From Motiliproteus sediminis (lineage in GTDB: Bacteria > Pseudomonadota > Gammaproteobacteria > Pseudomonadales > Balneatricaceae): a stretch of 64,000 nt of DNA. Every line of letters starts with the position of its first letter. Within the stretch, counting starts at the first letter, position 1. The stretch is from positions 1 through 64,000 of the forward strand of contig NZ_JAERQK010000004.1 of the NCBI RefSeq assembly GCF_017912535.1, in the 5' to 3' direction. This document shows positions 62,582-64,000 of this stretch, in pieces. The translations under genes and the position numbers were made by a program. A model generated the notes under the pieces. That model was not told where the DNA came from. It saw only the letters and a list, made by a program, of their open reading frames with translations, and did not search any database.

Positions 62582-64000
62582 CTACTGATAGTCGAGCTGC
62601 AACTCGACCGGCTTCAGGTAAGCACTTTCCTGCTCCAGATCGGCCTGGGTGAGCGGGTGCTGTTCCAGCCAGTTTTCCGGGAAACGAAGCGCCAGCGTGG
62701 TGTCATTGAGCGCCACCGCCAGGGACGGCGCCTGGTCGGCACTGCGGCTGCGGTTGATCAGTACCGCCAGGCGCAGCAGCAAGGCCAGGCGCAGCAGCCG
62801 TTGGCGCGCTTTGGGGCGCAGCGCCTCGAGAGCAGCCAGTGGCAGCTTGCGGCGATGTGCCAGCACCAGTAGCGCCAACTGGTCCTGCTCGCTGCGGCTG
62901 AATCCCATCATATCGGTATGCTGCAGCAGGTAAGCACCGTGCTTTTGGAACTGGCTGTGGGAGATCGCCAGGCCGGATTCGTGCAGCCGGGCGGCGTAAC
63001 GCAGCAGTTCCAGATTCTCCGGGGTGTCCAGCTCCGCCTGGCGGGCCATCTGGCAGGCGCTGTGCTCGACACAGGCGGCCTGGTCCTGGTCAACGTGATA
63101 ACGGGTCATCAGTGCGCTGATGGTACGCTCGCGCACATCTTCGTGATGCTGACGGCCGCTCATGTCGTAGAGCAGCCCTTCACGCAAGGCGCCATCGGAG
63201 TAGCGCAGGCTGTCGATATCCAGCGACTCGAACAGCGCGATCAGAATGGCGATACCACCTGGCAGTACTTCCGCGCGCTCGGACTTGATCTCGGTGAAAC
63301 GGATGTCGTCCGGGCAGTCAAAGTCGAGCAGGCGGTCACGAATTTGATACAGCTTCTTGAGGGTGACTTTGCCGTCGGTGCTGTTGTTGTCACAGGCCAG
63401 GCGCAAGGCCGCCTTGATAGTGCCCGATGCACCCACCACATCACTCCAGCCGATGCTGCGGTAGAGGCGGCGAATATTGAGCAGCTCCAGTTGTGCCGCG
63501 TTGACCGCTTTCTGAAACTGTTTGCTGGTGATTTTGCCGTTATCGAAATAGCGCCGGGTATAACTGACACAGCCCATGTGCAGGCTTTCCAGCTCCAGTG
63601 GTGAAAACCGCTCGCCGATGATCAGCTCGGTGCTGCCGCCGCCGATATCGAGCACCAGGCGGCGCTCGACGTCGTCGGCCAGAGCGTGCGCAACCCCCAG
63701 ATAGATCAGGCGCGCCTCTTCCCGGCCCGAGATCACCTCGATTGGGACCCCCAGCAACTCCTCTGCGCGTTCGATAAAAGCACCGCGGTTCCTGGCTGCC
63801 CGCAGGGTGTTGGTGCCAACTACCCGAATCTGGTGGGGCGGCATTCCGGCCAAGCGCTGGGCAAAGCGCTCCAGACAGGCGAAGCCACGTTCCATCGCCT
63901 CTTCACTCAGGCGCTGCTTGGCGTCTAGCCCGGCGGCTAACTGGACCTTCTCGCCGATGCGGTCGAGGGGCTGCAGTTCGCCGTGGACCTCGCGGGCGAT
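62582..64000 (-). CDS. ppx: exopolyphosphatase Ppx, 5' end outside the window
   Basis: The frame stays open to the window edge, so the first part of the gene is missing; an internal ATG at 63895 is not the start. The upstream codons read ARE-VHGELQPLDRIGEKV and LAAGLD, typical of Ppx/GppA. The ASKHA motif LDIGGGSTELIIG and the C-terminal HD-like domain (VEHSACQMARQAEL, then YAARLHESGLAISH) are visible. It trims polyphosphate from chain ends; GppA-type pppGpp hydrolysis is an alternative. sixA follows after five bases. Confidence 0.93.
   Translation of the reverse strand: MAREVHGELQPLDRIGEKVQLAAGLDAKQRLSEEAMERGFACLERFAQRLAGMPPHQIRVVGTNTLRAARNRGAFIERAEELLGVPIEVISGREEARLIYLGVAHALADDVERRLVLDIGGGSTELIIGERFSPLELESLHMGCVSYTRRYFDNGKITSKQFQKAVNAAQLELLNIRRLYRSIGWSDVVGASGTIKAALRLACDNNSTDGKVTLKKLYQIRDRLLDFDCPDDIRFTEIKSERAEVLPGGIAILIALFESLDIDSLRYSDGALREGLLYDMSGRQHHEDVRERTISALMTRYHVDQDQAACVEHSACQMARQAELDTPENLELLRYAARLHESGLAISHSQFQKHGAYLLQHTDMMGFSRSEQDQLALLVLAHRRKLPLAALEALRPKARQRLLRLALLLRLAVLINRSRSADQAPSLAVALNDTTLALRFPENWLEQHPLTQADLEQESAYLKPVELQLDYQ

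Overview
The window is a chromosomal segment of a moderately GC-rich gammaproteobacterium, probably a marine Oceanospirillales/Alteromonadales-like organism. The evidence is the conserved blocks ffh / rpsP-rimM-trmD-rplS, pdhR-aceE-aceF, glrK-qseG-glrR and xerD-dsbC, together with a TRAP transporter, many c-di-GMP proteins and Mak-type fructokinase. I see no rRNA, tRNA or CRISPR. The only mobile DNA is an IS3-family remnant at the left edge.

Layout. 1-477: right end of a decayed IS3-family element. 653-3019: membrane diguanylate cyclase, single-domain globin, YqfO/NIF3-like protein. 3061-10447: seven-gene V/A-type ATPase operon in the order B-D-I-K-E-DUF2764-A, whose c-subunit carries Na+-type ligands. 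10444-14584: two Nudix hydrolases, gamma-carbonic anhydrase, DUF1289 protein, CorC-type transporter and a CcsA-like protein. 14789-20104: ffh, the rpsP operon, xerD, dsbC. 20088-22443: fructokinase, AEC transporter, universal stress protein. 22498-28517: D-lactate dehydrogenase with a DctPQM TRAP transporter, transcribed away from pdhR. 28901-34540: pdhR, aceE and aceF (three lipoyl domains), with no lpd. A near-perfect PdhR operator lies between dctP and pdhR, so lactate import, lactate oxidation and pyruvate oxidation are probably controlled together by pyruvate.

34716-41357: a compact signalling operon holding three REC proteins, an HDOD protein, a small module protein, a periplasmic binding protein and one PAS histidine kinase. 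It faces a GGDEF-EAL protein at 41367-43277. 43435-53672: cysK, M48 lipoprotein protease, CDGSH protein, SLC5-STAC transporter, yidD, a fused hydantoinase/oxoprolinase, a methyltransferase and a flavoprotein. 53774-58702: class III cyclase, an unknown membrane-anchored protein, and the GlrK-QseG-GlrR two-component system.

The most interesting region is 58703-59750. Downstream of glrR are three sites matching the GlrR operator pattern TGTC-N10-GACA (two exact), an IHF-like site and a sigma-54 promoter. A terminator-like hairpin starts within about 10 nt of the predicted start site, and then comes a gene for an autoinducer-synthase/FeeM-like N-acyltransferase. In enterics GlrR drives the small RNA glmY. 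Here the same architecture points at a short RNA or attenuated leader plus a possible acyl-signal synthase. The window ends with a Na+/Pi-type transporter, SixA and a truncated ppx.
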